Of a stretch of DNA of 64,000 nucleotides, positions 53,026 through 64,000 are shown piece after piece. The translations under genes and the position numbers were made by a program. The notes beneath the pieces are model-generated. The model ran no database searches. It was not told the origin of the DNA and worked only from the letters and a program-made list of their open reading frames with translations. This DNA is from Bugula neritina (taxonomy: Eukaryota; Bryozoa; Gymnolaemata; Cheilostomatida; Bugulidae): assembly GCA_964035545.1 (NCBI GenBank), contig OZ037773.1:1184751-1248750 (forward strand). Reading direction: 5' to 3'. Positions within the stretch are counted from its first letter, which is position 1. Every line of letters begins with the position of its first letter.

Positions 53026-56000
53026 CTCATTCAACCAGTTAGTAAGTCAGTTAGAAAACTTTTTACTGTAAACTTTTTCATGGTTCTCACTTCCTTTTTA
53101 CTCTGTAAGCCCTAATCCATATTAGCTTTTATGTTTTATGTAGTGAATATAACTCAGTCATGCAGCTGGAAATCAAAGTTTTTTGGTAATTCTTAATAGC
53201 ATATATATAGTATATCATTCTTATTATTATACTCGTATATCAGTTTATATCATTGTATATCATTCTTATTAACGTTTCCTTGTAGATTCCACACACTTTT
53301 TATGTCATGTAAAAAGTACAAAAAATGTCAAACTCTGCACATGAAAGAAAGATTCAACTGTTTCCTGTCTGCACATCCTGTTTACTTCCACAGCATTTCT
53401 AGACGTTGCCTTTTTTTCGAGGAGAAGAGGATTTATTCTCTAACAGATGCACTTCCACTTCCATTCTCAATTTTTTTAATCAATCTTTCAGTAATTTATA
53501 AAAAAAAATTTCCCATTTCAGTTCATCTCATTTTTCATCTGCTCAGTTTGAAAAAAATTCATTGCTAAGCACGAAAACTTTTTGCACAAGTTTGAGACAG
53601 AAAACATAAAAACTTGCAAATAATTTACAAAAAAGACGAGATTTTCCTAAAAAAAATAAACTGTTGGTAAATACCCAGTGTTTCATTTTACAGAAATTGT
53701 AGCTTTTCAGCTGCGCCATTTCAAGACAAAACTTGTGGTTTTCGAGATGTATCGTCTCGTAAGCCCCGTATTTCATCAACTTCCTCTAGCTCTGCTTTGT
53801 CATAGCTCCTGCTCCTGCATAATGTGGAGATAGTGTTGAAGCTATAACTAGCAAGTGCTACAGGAAGTTGCACTTATCTCGGTAGATAGACTCTTACACA
53901 TCTTGGCGTGACGGTGTATTATGTCCGGCTGTGTGAGGGTTTCTCCATCAAGATGAGGTCAGTTGGTCTAAAAAGTTTCGGTAAGACGTTTTGTTTCCTT
54001 TACTGAACTTCAAGTTTATGTATGGACAAACCGCTGTTTGACCTTTTGTCATTGTCTACCAATCAGAGCTGTAGTACTGGAACTTTTTGACCAAATATTA
54101 TATATTATGTATTCTTCCCTAATGTTCTATATACGCCGTGTCTATTATAATATATTCTATCATTTTACTTTAATTATTTTGTGTGATTTTGTAGCAGTCT
54201 TTTTCACTCGTTTTAGATGTGGAAATGACTTCCACAATAAACCTTCAGCATGCTGAAATATTGTCTTTCTGGGTTTTTTCAGATAATCTATTATGTAAAT
54301 CAGCAGATACTAGTGTATTGGGGTGCTGCATGGTTTGTGGTATTAGGTGTTGTCTTCTTCCAATATGTCTTTCATTTCATGTGATTTGAATATACTTTCG
54401 AATTTTTATTCAAAATTGAAGTCCTACTTTAATCTACTGTTACCAGTGAAACACAACTCCTAGTGTCAAAAGTCATGCAGCCAATGCCTTTAGTATTCTA
54501 TTTCATCCTAATTGATATCCAATCTATAAGTTAATATACTTTGATTTACTAATAATAACTTTAATTCTGTATTGCAGTTTCATGCTTGCACAATGTTTTA
54601 TTTGTTATAGAGTGTTTAGTACTTGTACTATAGTTTGTTTGTCTGTATTGAACGAGTACAAATTTTCACTATATTTAATAAAAATATTGCTAATGCACAT
54701 ACCAAGGTCTTTTTGGTCCAACAGTCGCTATCACTGTTTATTGTTACTTGGTGGAAAGCTTTGAGGAAACGTTGCTAGTAGACAAATTATTTCTCTCTAA
54801 TCGAAGTCTCAGTAATTATAAGCAGCAGCAAACTATAGAATCTGTGGTACATGTCTTGCGTATAATATATTTTCCCAAAGAGTCATTTCACCAAATGCAT
54901 CTTTTAAGGAAACTCTAGCCATTCTCCCTCTTGCAACTATTAAACTATGCCTTAGTAATCCTGGTCAAAAGATAAACATGTGACAAAAATCATCTATTAC
55001 GCATTATACCTAGTAATAATAAGTTGTAATAATAATAGTCAAAATAATAACAGCAGCCATTTTTTGAAATTTAAGCTACAAATGAATATAATGTTGATAT
55101 GCAGGACCCAGCTTTGAAAATAGCTTTTTTACGATAATTAAGTGTGTTAAATAACCTATGCTGATATTATTTTCGAATTCATCTTGTTCAAAAAATTCTG
55201 TTTGATCACCTTTGTAAGTCTACTCTTGTAAGAATCACAATTTGTTATAATGAGATTATATGTAAATAAACCTATGTCATCCGTTATCAATAATTTGTCA
55301 ATGATTAGCTGAGAGAATAACTCCCAACTCAGGAATCTGGGGTGCTGTGATTGCCAGTCTATGTTAACGTGGTCAGGCTTAAACAGTGCTTATACATGCA
55401 GAGTTACTTAAACATTGTTTGTATAAATTATATTCCACGCAACCCCATCCAATATTAAATAAAAGATTAATCACTTACCCGGTATCTAGTCATGTGACCA
55501 ATTGGCCATGTGACCTTAACACTTTTTCATCTATAGATGTTATAGCATCAACACAGTAGAAGTAATGAAAAAAGAGAGACTTGAAGTTGTAACTGCATGT
55601 TCAATATATGCTACTTCCACTGCAAATTAAGCATAATGTCTTGTTTATTTTATTATAGCATTTAGTTGAAGTAGCTTCATTGCAGCTGTGAGAGTTGCCT
55701 CATCGCCCTAGAATAATTCAAAGCACATGATGCTTACATCTCTGCTTAAACTACGTCCAGGTTTTTGATCTTTTTTGCTGCGCCACATGTACAGCAGTGT
55801 GCAAGCTGCCACCATTGCTGCTGATATGCTGCTAGCAATCCTTTTTGAAAGCATGAATGTATGTAAGTTAATGTGAATAAAAATCAATTTATACAAAAAA
55901 TGTGTGGTGAAAGCAAAAATATTATATTGACTGCAATTGTAGTCTATAGACTATAATTATATATAAGGGTAACACTGCCTGTAGATTTTGTAACATAAAG

Positions 56001-57594
56001 TATGCCGTTTTTTATGAGTGACAGTCAGAAGATTGCTTGCAAATTTGCACTCATGTGATGAAATAGTTTGATTATTTATCACTCAATAGCCTATGCTACT
56101 GGAGACAAGTGAATGGTAACTCCTAGATCCCTGATATTTTACTAAGTTGTCTCCTGGATTTAATTTTGGATATACTAAACACATGCAGCCGTGCGGGTGA
56201 AGTGAACTAGCGAACTAAAACATTTCGGGTGACAACTGGAATGCATGGACAAAATAATTATTCAGGTTCACTCATGCGTATATCATATTGTGTTGTTATA
56301 TATAATATATAGCCTATAGCGTGATCTTATAAATTCCCTACTTGAATCAATAATATTATTATCAAGCGATAAGCTTACGAGGAAAATGGATTTTCCAATT
56401 CGTAATCAAGGAGTGTATACAAACAAATAAAAGGGGTTCAGTTACAGTGACAAATTGGAAGATGAGATAACGAAATTTTCAACAAGAAAACTTTGAAGTG
56501 TTATGTTTTTTTTTGTTTAGACACGTTATATTTACGAGTCTTTGAAATTTATCATTTTAAGGGCTTTAAAAGTCTGATGTAAATTCAATCTATGGCTTTT
56601 TAACTACTAAGTACTAGGTTAACTGACAAGATTTCTACTTTAATTATCATTGATTAAAAATATTATTAGAACATTGTATGCTTTATTAGCAAAGAGAGGT
56701 GAGAAATATTATGCTTCAAAATGGTAATACTGTTGTATTCATACGCATAAAGTATCCGTCACTGACTTCAATGAGCGTTCCTATTTCATGTAAAATCCAT
56801 TACGCAACACTGGAAAAAACCAATTGGTTTTTCCCATGTTCTATGTAGTATTATGTACTGGCAGATGGTTCGTAGCAGTTACTGCTAGCAGATGCAATTC
56901 AAACTGGCAGATTAGACTTGTCTCGGTGGTAATAGCTATGAGAGTTTCTTCTGGAAAAGTGTCTCATCGTCTTAGCAAAGCAGTGTGCAACCCAGGTAAC
57001 TCACAATCCCATCACGGTAGCTGTAAGTAGAGGTCAAGTTAGTATTTCTCATGTGCATTGTGGTAGCTGTAAGTAGAGGTCAAGTTAGTATTTCTCATGT
57101 GCGTTGTGGTTATATCTTGTTCTACTGGCTTTGGAATTATAGCAATACAAGATCTTTGCCAAGTTAACTATTGGATGAATCAGCATTCACCAACTGCAAT
57201 TATTAATCTACTGAATACATCAATAGCAATTACAATATTTGACAAATTCATCTAGAATACTCTGTTTAAACTTGTAAAGCTCTAGAAATAAATTCTAAGT
57301 TTCTGCAGGTAGTTTGCAAATAAAGCAAATAAAATGTGTAGGTTTTTTGTGCTTATGATCATCTTCCAGTGTACCTCTTGTGCATGAACTGATAAGGCTA
57401 TGCTGCCATGAATAAAGTAGTCATAGTGACTGCATAGAGTAAGTTTGCCTTGACCTTCAACCTGACAACTGTAAACCTGTAGTTGTTAGTAGTGACCTGA
57501 AACTATAACATGCTAGTTGATAATATAGGTGAAGGAACATGGCATCATTAATATCATATGCCACACCTTCTCTATAGAGGATAGTCTGGGAAGT
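53026..57594. other. Intergenic stretch without a recognised gene
   Basis: AT-rich. The only notable items are a 45-bp direct duplication (ggtagctgtaagtagaggtc...) at about 57016 and 57061, and a weak small open frame at 55708-55854, listed separately. Confidence 0.4.
55708..55854 (-). CDS. Possible small membrane protein or 5' exon (weak)
   Basis: ATG at 55854, 48 codons to a TAG. The predicted peptide has a hydrophobic segment (ISAAMVAACTLLYMW) followed by a basic patch (RSKKDQKPGR), a pattern seen in tail- or signal-anchored small membrane proteins. There is no recognised family, no visible splice partner and no supporting neighbour. It may be chance. Confidence 0.18.
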   Translation of the reverse strand: MLSKRIASSISAAMVAACTLLYMWRSKKDQKPGRSLSRDVSIMCFELF

Positions 57595-57745
57595 AATTAG
57601 TATGTTATCAGTGATCAGTGAAATACTGTAGTTATCAGTGAAATACAGTAGTTGTTAGTGATCAGTTAAATATAACAGTAGCTATCAGTGAAATGCCTAC
57701 AGTCATAGTGATCAGTCAAATACAGTAGTTATCAGTGATCAGTGA
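57595..57745. repeat. Imperfect tandem repeat (gttatcagtgatcagtgaaat)
   Basis: Five or six irregular copies of atcagtgaaatacagtagtt and related words lie close together. There is no gene around them. Confidence 0.65.
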
Positions 57746-58314
57746 ACCAAGTGGAAAAGAGCAATGTGAGACGTTGTAGTGTATGATGAGCTACTGGAAA
57801 ATTCTCATTTTGTCTTCTATATTCTATTATTTTATATATACCTATGTAATATAATATAAGTATATGGGATGTATAATATATTTAATATAACACACACACG
57901 CAGCACGCAATGAAATACAGAAACACAATTTAATTTTGTAATATATATTATATACAAGACCGCAAATTGAATATAAATACATGGAACAGATTATAATGTT
58001 TAATAGAACAGTGAGATCCAATAGTTGAGCAAAGATAACACTGTTTGAAGCCTAACTAATAGCAGCAAATAGAAACAATATGCCACACAATAAGTTTCCA
58101 CATCTCCGATAAACTAAAAGCTAAACTGTATAAGGTTATATAACTATCATATCAGATGCAAACATAGCCTTCTATCAGGGTGAATGTAAACACAGTTCAA
58201 TGAGAAGAGAAATATCATCTACTCTTAGTCTTCATATAATTCAAATATTTTATTTCACAGCACTGCACCTGTTTGCACTCTCTCACTTGATTCTCGCCAT
58301 CCTATTTAGTAAGA

Positions 58315-58669
58315 CTTAGCCTAGGGCCACACTGTGCGTATTTTCGCATGCGAAAATTGAAATCACAAGTAGCAAAGGTGTCCACTGTGCGCGTTGAGAA
58401 AACCTTCGCACTTGTCGTTCTGCATTCTCAACGCAAGTGCGAATCGTCTCTGTCGTCGTCACCTAATTGGCTGATGGTTATTCAGCGAGCCCAACTTCTT
58501 TATTTTAGTGCTACATTCCAGTAAATTTCGTTTTATTGAAAGCGAGTGCGATTTAAAAATGAAAGCTTTATTTATCACGCATCACTGACGCTACAGTGGA
58601 CACCTTTGCTACTTGTGATTTCAATTTTCGCATGCGAAAATACGCACCAACGTGTGGCCCTAGGCTAAG
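58315..58669. mobile_element. MITE with about 78-bp terminal inverted repeats, 355 bp
   Basis: The left arm starts CTTAGCCTAGGGCCACAC and continues through gcgtattttcgcatgcgaaa and cacaagtagcaaaggtgtcc. The right arm is its reverse complement, with only a 2-3 base difference near the end. GGGCCACAC-type ends occur in Harbinger-like MITEs; the target site (TTA/TAA) overlaps the ends and is not decisive. No coding capacity was seen. Confidence 0.87.
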
Positions 58670-59106
58670 CTGGTTAAGTAGCGCAGCTATTCATATGGGT
58701 TTCAGGTATGCATGTAAAATGAGCAAGTTTGAATTGCTATATGACTTTAAGTTGGAAATGAGTCTCACACTAAAATTACTCAGTAAACAGTGTGCTGCAG
58801 TTTACAAGTATGTTTTATATCCAACAGAGTTCTGACTTAATTTTGTCCAATTAGTTGTTCATACCTACTTGTTGTAGCCAGTACTTACACTGAATTTCAC
58901 AACCCTGTCCTCATGTCTGCGATATGTAATAAATAAAGAAATCAATCTATATATAGACTTGAGATTATAGCACCACATGATTAGTTTGACCTTCACCTTG
59001 ACCTTTCTATGTGGGTGTGATATAGGGCACTCCTTTCAACTTGTTCAAGCTGTTGACATTGCTCTGAGGCTATGTTGATATAGATGTAGAGCTATATTAT
59101 GATAAA

Positions 59107-59239
59107 GTGTGCTGTATTGTAGATATAGGTCAGTGTATGTTACAAGTGTGCTGTATTGTAGATATAGGTCAGTGTATGTTACAAGTGTGCTGCATTGTAG
59201 ATATAGGTCAGTGTATGTTACAAGTGTGCTGCATTGTAG
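59107..59239. repeat. 39-bp tandem repeat overlapping a splice acceptor
   Basis: Units start at 59107, 59146 and 59185, and a fourth begins at 59224 and runs into the bZIP exon. Each unit contains gctgyattgtag, the same sequence that forms the acceptor at 59239. Confidence 0.88.
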
Positions 59240-60808
59240 ATGTACACATGGGGCCTGTGTTTGAAGACTCTCATTCTTCCGACGCATCTTCCAGCGAGTC
59301 CACTTTGACGCCAGCACAGGAAACTGACAACTCCGTAAAAATTATACCCGAGTTGGAGGAACTGCAATCTGCAGATGAGTTCCACTCAGGGAGTTCTACA
59401 GAGAACATCCTTTTACCCGACTTTGACGCTTTAGAATCGGATGATGACGCGAAGACAGTACAGAGAGGGCAAAAGTTGCAGGTGACAAACTAGTTAATCA
59501 TAGAATTGTGGGAGATAATTCCCCACAATTCATTCAATTACACACAAGCACATTGAATAGTTCCCCTTCATTTTACCTAGTGTGTTCTGTTTAGCATTGA
59601 GTGTGTTTGTGTTGAGGTCACCAACTGTCTGTATTCACTAATAAAGAAGAGAGTAGACATTCTTCCTTTGTTGATAGGAATGTGATGACCCAGAAGTCAG
59701 CGAAAGGCGAACTAAAAACAGAATGGCTGCCACGGCATGTAGGCAGAGACAGAAGGATAAGACTTCTCAGCTGACAAAAGTAAATGAGTGTTGTAGTACT
59801 AGTGTAGTTATACTGTAGTACTGGTGTAGTTATACTGTAGTACTAGTGTAGTTATACTGTGTAGTACTAGTGTAGTTATACTGTAGTACTAGTGTAGTTA
59901 TACTGTAGTACTAGTGTAGTTATACTGTAGTACTAGTGTAGTTATACTGTAGTACTAGTGTAGTTATACTGTAGTACTAGTGTAGTTATACTGTAGTACT
60001 AGTGTAGTTATACTGTAGTGCTAGTGTACTAGTAGTATTGAACTATAGTACTACAGTTGAACAATGCAAGTAATTTCACCAATAATGACTGAAGACTTCC
60101 ACACACATCTTTCACTGTGCATTCACATTTCCATCATTAGTTCATTAATTAGGAACTGGTTGCCATAGAACCAAAAAATAAGCCAATCAAAGTTTTTCAA
60201 TATGATGCAACTCTGTTCTGGAAATTCCAGCACGCAAAACACGCACCAGTGGGAATATACAGGCTTTGTCATTTATCATAGGAGTATGGCATGGCAAAGG
60301 AACCAGCCTAACATAAGCAACTTTCATGAATCAGCACAATACATGGTTATGAGAATGGATCAATATAGCGCACTAAATACTAGCAGTATATTATATTTGG
60401 AACTGTTCCAATATATGACTAGGTGGAAAAACTAAAAAGATCCCGACTGTTTTATAATCGCATAATGAGTAATTGTGTGATATGATTTGTTAGTAGGCTC
60501 AACGTTCAGTTAAATCTTCCTTCCTACCCAATTCCCATTCAATCTATCTAATTATTTTGTAGGAAGTTGAAGCATTAGAAAAAACAGGCAAAGCACAAAA
60601 AGAACAAATAAAAATGCTTCGCGAGGAAATATCAAAATTAAAAGCCACATATGTAAAACATTTACCAAAATGCAAGAAATTACAGCAGATAATCATAAAG
60701 AAGAGGCAGCAACAGCGACAGAAGCAACAACAGCAGCAACGGCGTCAGTCTCAGTGTGAACTTATCACGCACCCGAATAATGACAGTTACTCATTGACGG
60801 TGCTATAG
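59240..60808 (+). CDS. bZIP transcription factor, Fos/ATF3-like (5' end not found)
   Basis: Exons 59240-59481, 59678-59779 and 60563-60808 join in phase and end at TAG. The first is acidic and Ser-rich (DSHSSDASSSESTLTPAQET, then ENILLPDFDALESDDD), like an activation domain. The second carries the DNA-contacting basic region ERRTKNRMAATACRQRQKDK with N-x7-R. The third carries the zipper, with heptad positions L, L, Q, L, L, H, and a HLPKCKK end like the HRPxC that closes ATF3 and Fos zippers. The C terminus is Gln/Arg-rich. It should act in the nucleus as a dimer on AP-1/CRE-type sites. The first exon begins inside a codon, so the start lies upstream. The weak zipper (Gln in the middle heptad) suggests obligate heterodimers; that is inference. 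Confidence 0.8.
59503..59531. repeat. Small hairpin (GAATTGTGGG/CCCACAATTC)
   Basis: A 10-bp exact inverted pair with a short loop lies just after the donor of the first listed bZIP exon. Confidence 0.6.
59793..60052. repeat. 22-bp minisatellite (tagtgtagttatactgtagtac), about 11 copies
   Basis: Nearly identical 22-bp units start about 13 bases after the basic-region exon and end within the same intron of the bZIP gene. Confidence 0.93.
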
Positions 60809-62576
60809 TGTACACTAGGGCTATTTTACTGTAGAATAGAGACCCGGTATAGGATTATCTCCCCCATCCCTCCCTATCTCGTATCTATATATGTCTCTCC
60901 CAAATATGCTGGCTGTGTTGACTGAAGGATTGGCACTAGATCTGAAGCAGCGCAGAGCTCACTCACTTGTCTCTTTGTCCAGAATCTGATTTAGCTTGTA
61001 CAATGTTACTCTGTAAAGCTGCTTGTTGTTCATATGTTGTGCGGCATATCGTATCAGGGATCATAAGCTATGCTTTAAAAATGTTAAGTTTTGGTACCAA
61101 ATTTCCCAGTTATCTGCAAAGAGTTTAGAATTACATACGGAAGGGATTGACAATACGGGTAAACTTTACTGTGACTGTAGGCGGAGGTAAATTCTGTGAG
61201 TTGAAATTGTGCATGTCTGTATATTTTGTAAATATTTTTATTGGCTAGTATTACTAATAATACTAATATGTTTTATATATGACTTTTCTAAAACTTTTTG
61301 TTTATAACACATATAGTTATTGTATATTTTCAAATGTATACTTATACATATCAGTATAAGTCTTATCAATTTCATTTTCTATCTGATAAGAATTGATTAA
61401 AATTTAAGTATAATATACTATAATAATTTTTCGAGATAGTATATTTAAATTTCTTTGACTGACATCAAGCTTATAATATATCAGTCATAAAATGAATATA
61501 ATATTAAATTTTTTTCCTATTGATTGCAATATGAAAACAATTTGTTACTCTAAAAGTGATAAACATGGTATTGTTTATAAAATAAATGCATGGTTGAGTT
61601 ACTATCTTAGTTTGTTTGGTAATTAGCATAAATCATGCAGCAATTATATATTTAGTAATATTGACATATGTGTATATACGCGCAGTTGATCTGCTATAGA
61701 GCTTCAAATAACATGATACCCCTGTTTCCTAGCAACAGCTTCTAGCCAAGAGCCAGTGTTGGCCTCAACTACAAAGTGTTAGTATATGAGAGTTAACTCA
61801 TTTCAGGGACCATAATCTGAAGCATATACACAATGCAAGGTTAAACCTCAAAAGCTGTAACAGATCTTATTTGCACATGTTAATGTTCTACATGAATGTC
61901 CACAATTGGCTTTCAATTAGGCTATAAACTACAAACAGTTAAACACCGCCATTTTTAAAGGCTAATGCAAACTACTCAAACCTGCAGTTGATCAATTATT
62001 ATTAAAGATTTGAATTCATATTAAAATCTTGAAGATTGGAGAAACCTGTATAACAATCAATCACGTGATGTGAAGTTAGCAGTTATACTTAAAGGGAAAG
62101 GGGAACTTTCCTCTTTTTAATCAAGTTGGTTGACACAGCACAAGCACATTTTTGAAAAGTAGATTAAATGATCATATAGATAATTTAGGTTGATATAATT
62201 AATATGCTATATAAATATAGATTACACCTCCCAGGTACCACCTTTCAGGCTATGATATCTGCCTCACGTTTCCTTTATTAGTGTATTAGTTATTATATAG
62301 GCTAAACTAACTGAAATAGTTGGTAAGAAATAATGCGTGTGATTTCAATGAATAAGTGCAAATACCTTTAGGTAGTATTATTAAAACAAACATATTATGG
62401 TAAAACAAAGCATTTCGTAAGTTACTCACTGATGATTAAGGCTGAAATAAGCATAAATAATTGATGTTGTTTCCCTGAATGCATATTGAGGGAAGCCAAT
62501 GAGGTAGGGCAGTATTGTTATGATGTAATAGCTATTCTACTCACCATTCAAGTAAAACATTGCAGTAGCAGCCGTG
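60809..62576. other. 3' flank of the bZIP gene, AT-rich
   Basis: Likely holds the 3' UTR; AATAAA occurs near 61586. No other gene or clear element was recognised. Confidence 0.4.
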
Positions 62577-62632
62577 GTCTAGGGGTTAGGGGTTAGGGGC
62601 TAGAGTGTTTGGGGTTAGGGGTTTGGGGTTAT
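62577..62632. repeat. Telomere-like G-rich patch (ggggttag)
   Basis: Imperfect ggggttagg, ggggctag and ggggtttg words run for about 55 bp immediately left of the TIR element. They resemble interstitial TTAGGG-type repeats but are degenerate. Confidence 0.6.
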
Positions 62633-62639
62633 AATCACG

Positions 62640-63407
62640 GGCTTTCCATGTACCGATCTCAGATCGATCTCGCTGAGATCGATCTGAGAAATGTACTCAG
62701 ATCGATCGTTTTTCCAGGAGAGTGTCAGATCGATCTTGCGAAGTTGCCTCCTCTTAAGTGAAGGATACCTTAAAAGTATAATTTGTTCACCTATTTGAGT
62801 GATTAAAGCTACTACTTTTGAAAACAAGATCGTAGTAAGCTAAAATTTAATCCCAGCTATAAACTATACGCAGCAAAGCTTTCAGTGTATGGTAATTTGG
62901 CCAATTTAAAATAATTAATTTTAAGTTTTTAGCTTGACAGCTTATATAAATTTAATGGCTGTCTTGCAGATTATTAATAAACTTACAGGACTGTTAGGCT
63001 TAAAATTGCAAAAAAATAGCTAATGAAACTAAGTTTTAATAGTCATTTAAATTCAATTTAAATTCTCGCATTTTTTTTACCTTTTACTGCATATAATTGA
63101 GTTTTCTTAATCATTGTACTGAAAGTCAAAGTTTTGGCATCTGAAAAGGTGGCTATCATAATTATTTAATACTTTGCTTAGTAATTATCAATAAGTTATC
63201 ATTTTTATTAGCAGACAACATTGTAGCGCACAGTCTTTTTCTACTTCTCAGATCGATCTGGCGTCTTTCCATGGTCTTATTGACATGAGATCGATCTGAG
63301 TTCGAGCTCCACAGACCGACCAGCTCAGATCGACTGAGATCGATCTTTGGCGTCTTTCCATGGATCGATCTCGCTAAGATCGATCTGAGATCGGTACATG
63401 GAAAGCC
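62640..63407. mobile_element. TIR element with arrays of AGATCGATCT, 768 bp
   Basis: The left end GGCTTTCCATGTACCGATCT and the right end (its inverse, ending GGTACATGGAAAGCC) are inverted repeats of about 45 bp. About ten GATCGAT cores, most within AGATCGATCT, lie in the outer 110 bp on the left and 160 bp on the right. Such subterminal clusters are typical of transposase-binding sites. The middle is AT-rich with no transposase. No target duplication was clear. Confidence 0.75.
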
Positions 63408-63479
63408 GGTGTATGAGAAGTTTAGTTGCTGGCTCCTGTATAAGAAAAGACATTCATAAAACGTTGCAATATAGTTTAC

Positions 63480-63588
63480 CTGCAGGTCAGTGACAAGGGG
63501 GAGTAACTCCTGGAAGTAAAGTTTAACGGCTTCTATAAATGGCTGATATGTTGACCTCAGTTTCATTTCACTGTCTGAGAGAAGCCAA
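63480..63588 (-). CDS. Single exon of a gene running off the right edge
   Basis: An acceptor (atattgtag) opens an exon with one base and 36 codons, ending CTGCAG|GTAAAC. It encodes SDSEMKLRSTYQPFIEAVKL followed by YFQELLPLVTDLQ, a regular amphipathic helical text without stops. Neighbouring exons were not found: upstream ones would lie beyond 64000, and downstream ones to the left could not be identified. The TIR element lies 73 bp into its downstream intron. I do not recognise the family. Confidence 0.4.
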
Positions 63589-64000
63589 CTACAATATAAA
63601 TTAATTAAACTATAATAAATTTATTCAGCTAATATAATGAAGATATATTAGATAATTTAATATAATATAATAAAGATATGATAAGTGCATGCAATATTTG
63701 TAAATAGAACAAATTGGGCTTCAAAATAACCGATATAAATAGAAAAATTAGAGTCTATAATAAAACACATCTAAATATGATAATATAATGTATAACATAA
63801 TCAAATGCATTGAATGCATATAAAATAATGCCGTATATAATATTATAATTAATATAAGTAATTGGAAGAATGTATAGCCAAAGATTAGAGTATGATAGGT
63901 TTTACTCAAGTGTAATTTAGAGCATAATAATATATTTTAAAGAAAATAGATGTAAATGAAATAATAATTTAAATATAATTTAAATCGAAATTACTATAAC
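63589..64000. other. AT-rich edge sequence
   Basis: Probably an intron of the gene at 63480-63588. Very AT-rich, with no other feature seen. Confidence 0.35.

Noticed and set aside
59045-59317. 90-codon minus-strand frame with repeated YTDLYLQ text
   Set aside because: It is the antisense reading of the 39-bp tandem repeat and bZIP exon.
62615-63566. Minus-strand frames of 70 and 134 codons rich in IDLRS and DRS
   Set aside because: They read through AGATCGATCT arrays of the TIR element; only the 63480-63588 part looks like a genuine exon.

Overview
The window is AT-rich genomic DNA from an invertebrate animal. Small coding exons have GT..AG borders and matching phases, intergenic space is long, and there are many DNA-transposon remnants, LINE remnants and minisatellites. 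The recognisable host genes (NDUFAF2, a ZDHHC-type palmitoyltransferase, an aldo-keto reductase, a WSCD-like sulfotransferase, a Fos/ATF3-like bZIP) are animal genes. A lophotrochozoan such as a mollusc or bryozoan is possible, but nothing in the sequence settles the phylum. There is no operon logic; genes lie on both strands.

Layout. 1-2791 (minus): a coiled-coil protein with a TSNAXIP1-N-like start, running off the left edge. 2792-7855: no gene, but three terminal-inverted-repeat (TIR) elements (a hAT-like MITE, a 1.07-kb element with TTA duplications, a 145-bp element). 7856-12443 (plus): a complete seven-exon aldo-keto reductase of 338 codons. 14415-16061 (minus): a complete three-exon DHHC palmitoyltransferase of 304 residues. 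16.1-19.4 kb: a dead LINE fragment inside a large field of degenerate ACTATN-type hexamers. 20134-21115 (plus): two-exon NDUFAF2. 23.7-26.1 kb: a TATAC-type microsatellite split by a 1.2-kb TIR element. 26435-33359 (plus): a WSCD-like sulfotransferase whose first intron is unresolved. 33.4-44.4 kb: repeat-rich, with a foldback MITE, a hAT element carrying a nested foldback, a pogo/Tigger transposase remnant abutted by a LINE 3' end, and two further hexamer fields. 44.4-47.8 kb (minus): a nearly full-length but mutated two-ORF LINE. 50180-53025 (plus): the 3' part of a basic-region protein, with a 0.65-kb minisatellite and a 0.4-kb AGT tract in its introns. 59240-60808 (plus): a Fos/ATF3-like bZIP gene with repeats around its exons. 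62.6-63.4 kb: a TIR element loaded with AGATCGATCT palindromes. 63480-63588 (minus): one exon of a gene running off the right edge.

The host genes do not form a pathway. The strongest unusual signal is structural. Fields of degenerate hexamers (GAGTATCACTAT and TATTAGTATTAC types) recur at least six times, and in several their strand sense flips from one side to the other, like foldback elements. Two genes also carry short tandem repeats that multiply a splice site: a donor at 30501 and an acceptor at 59107-59240. All exon structures here were read by eye from phase, splice consensus and protein similarity; none has transcript support.
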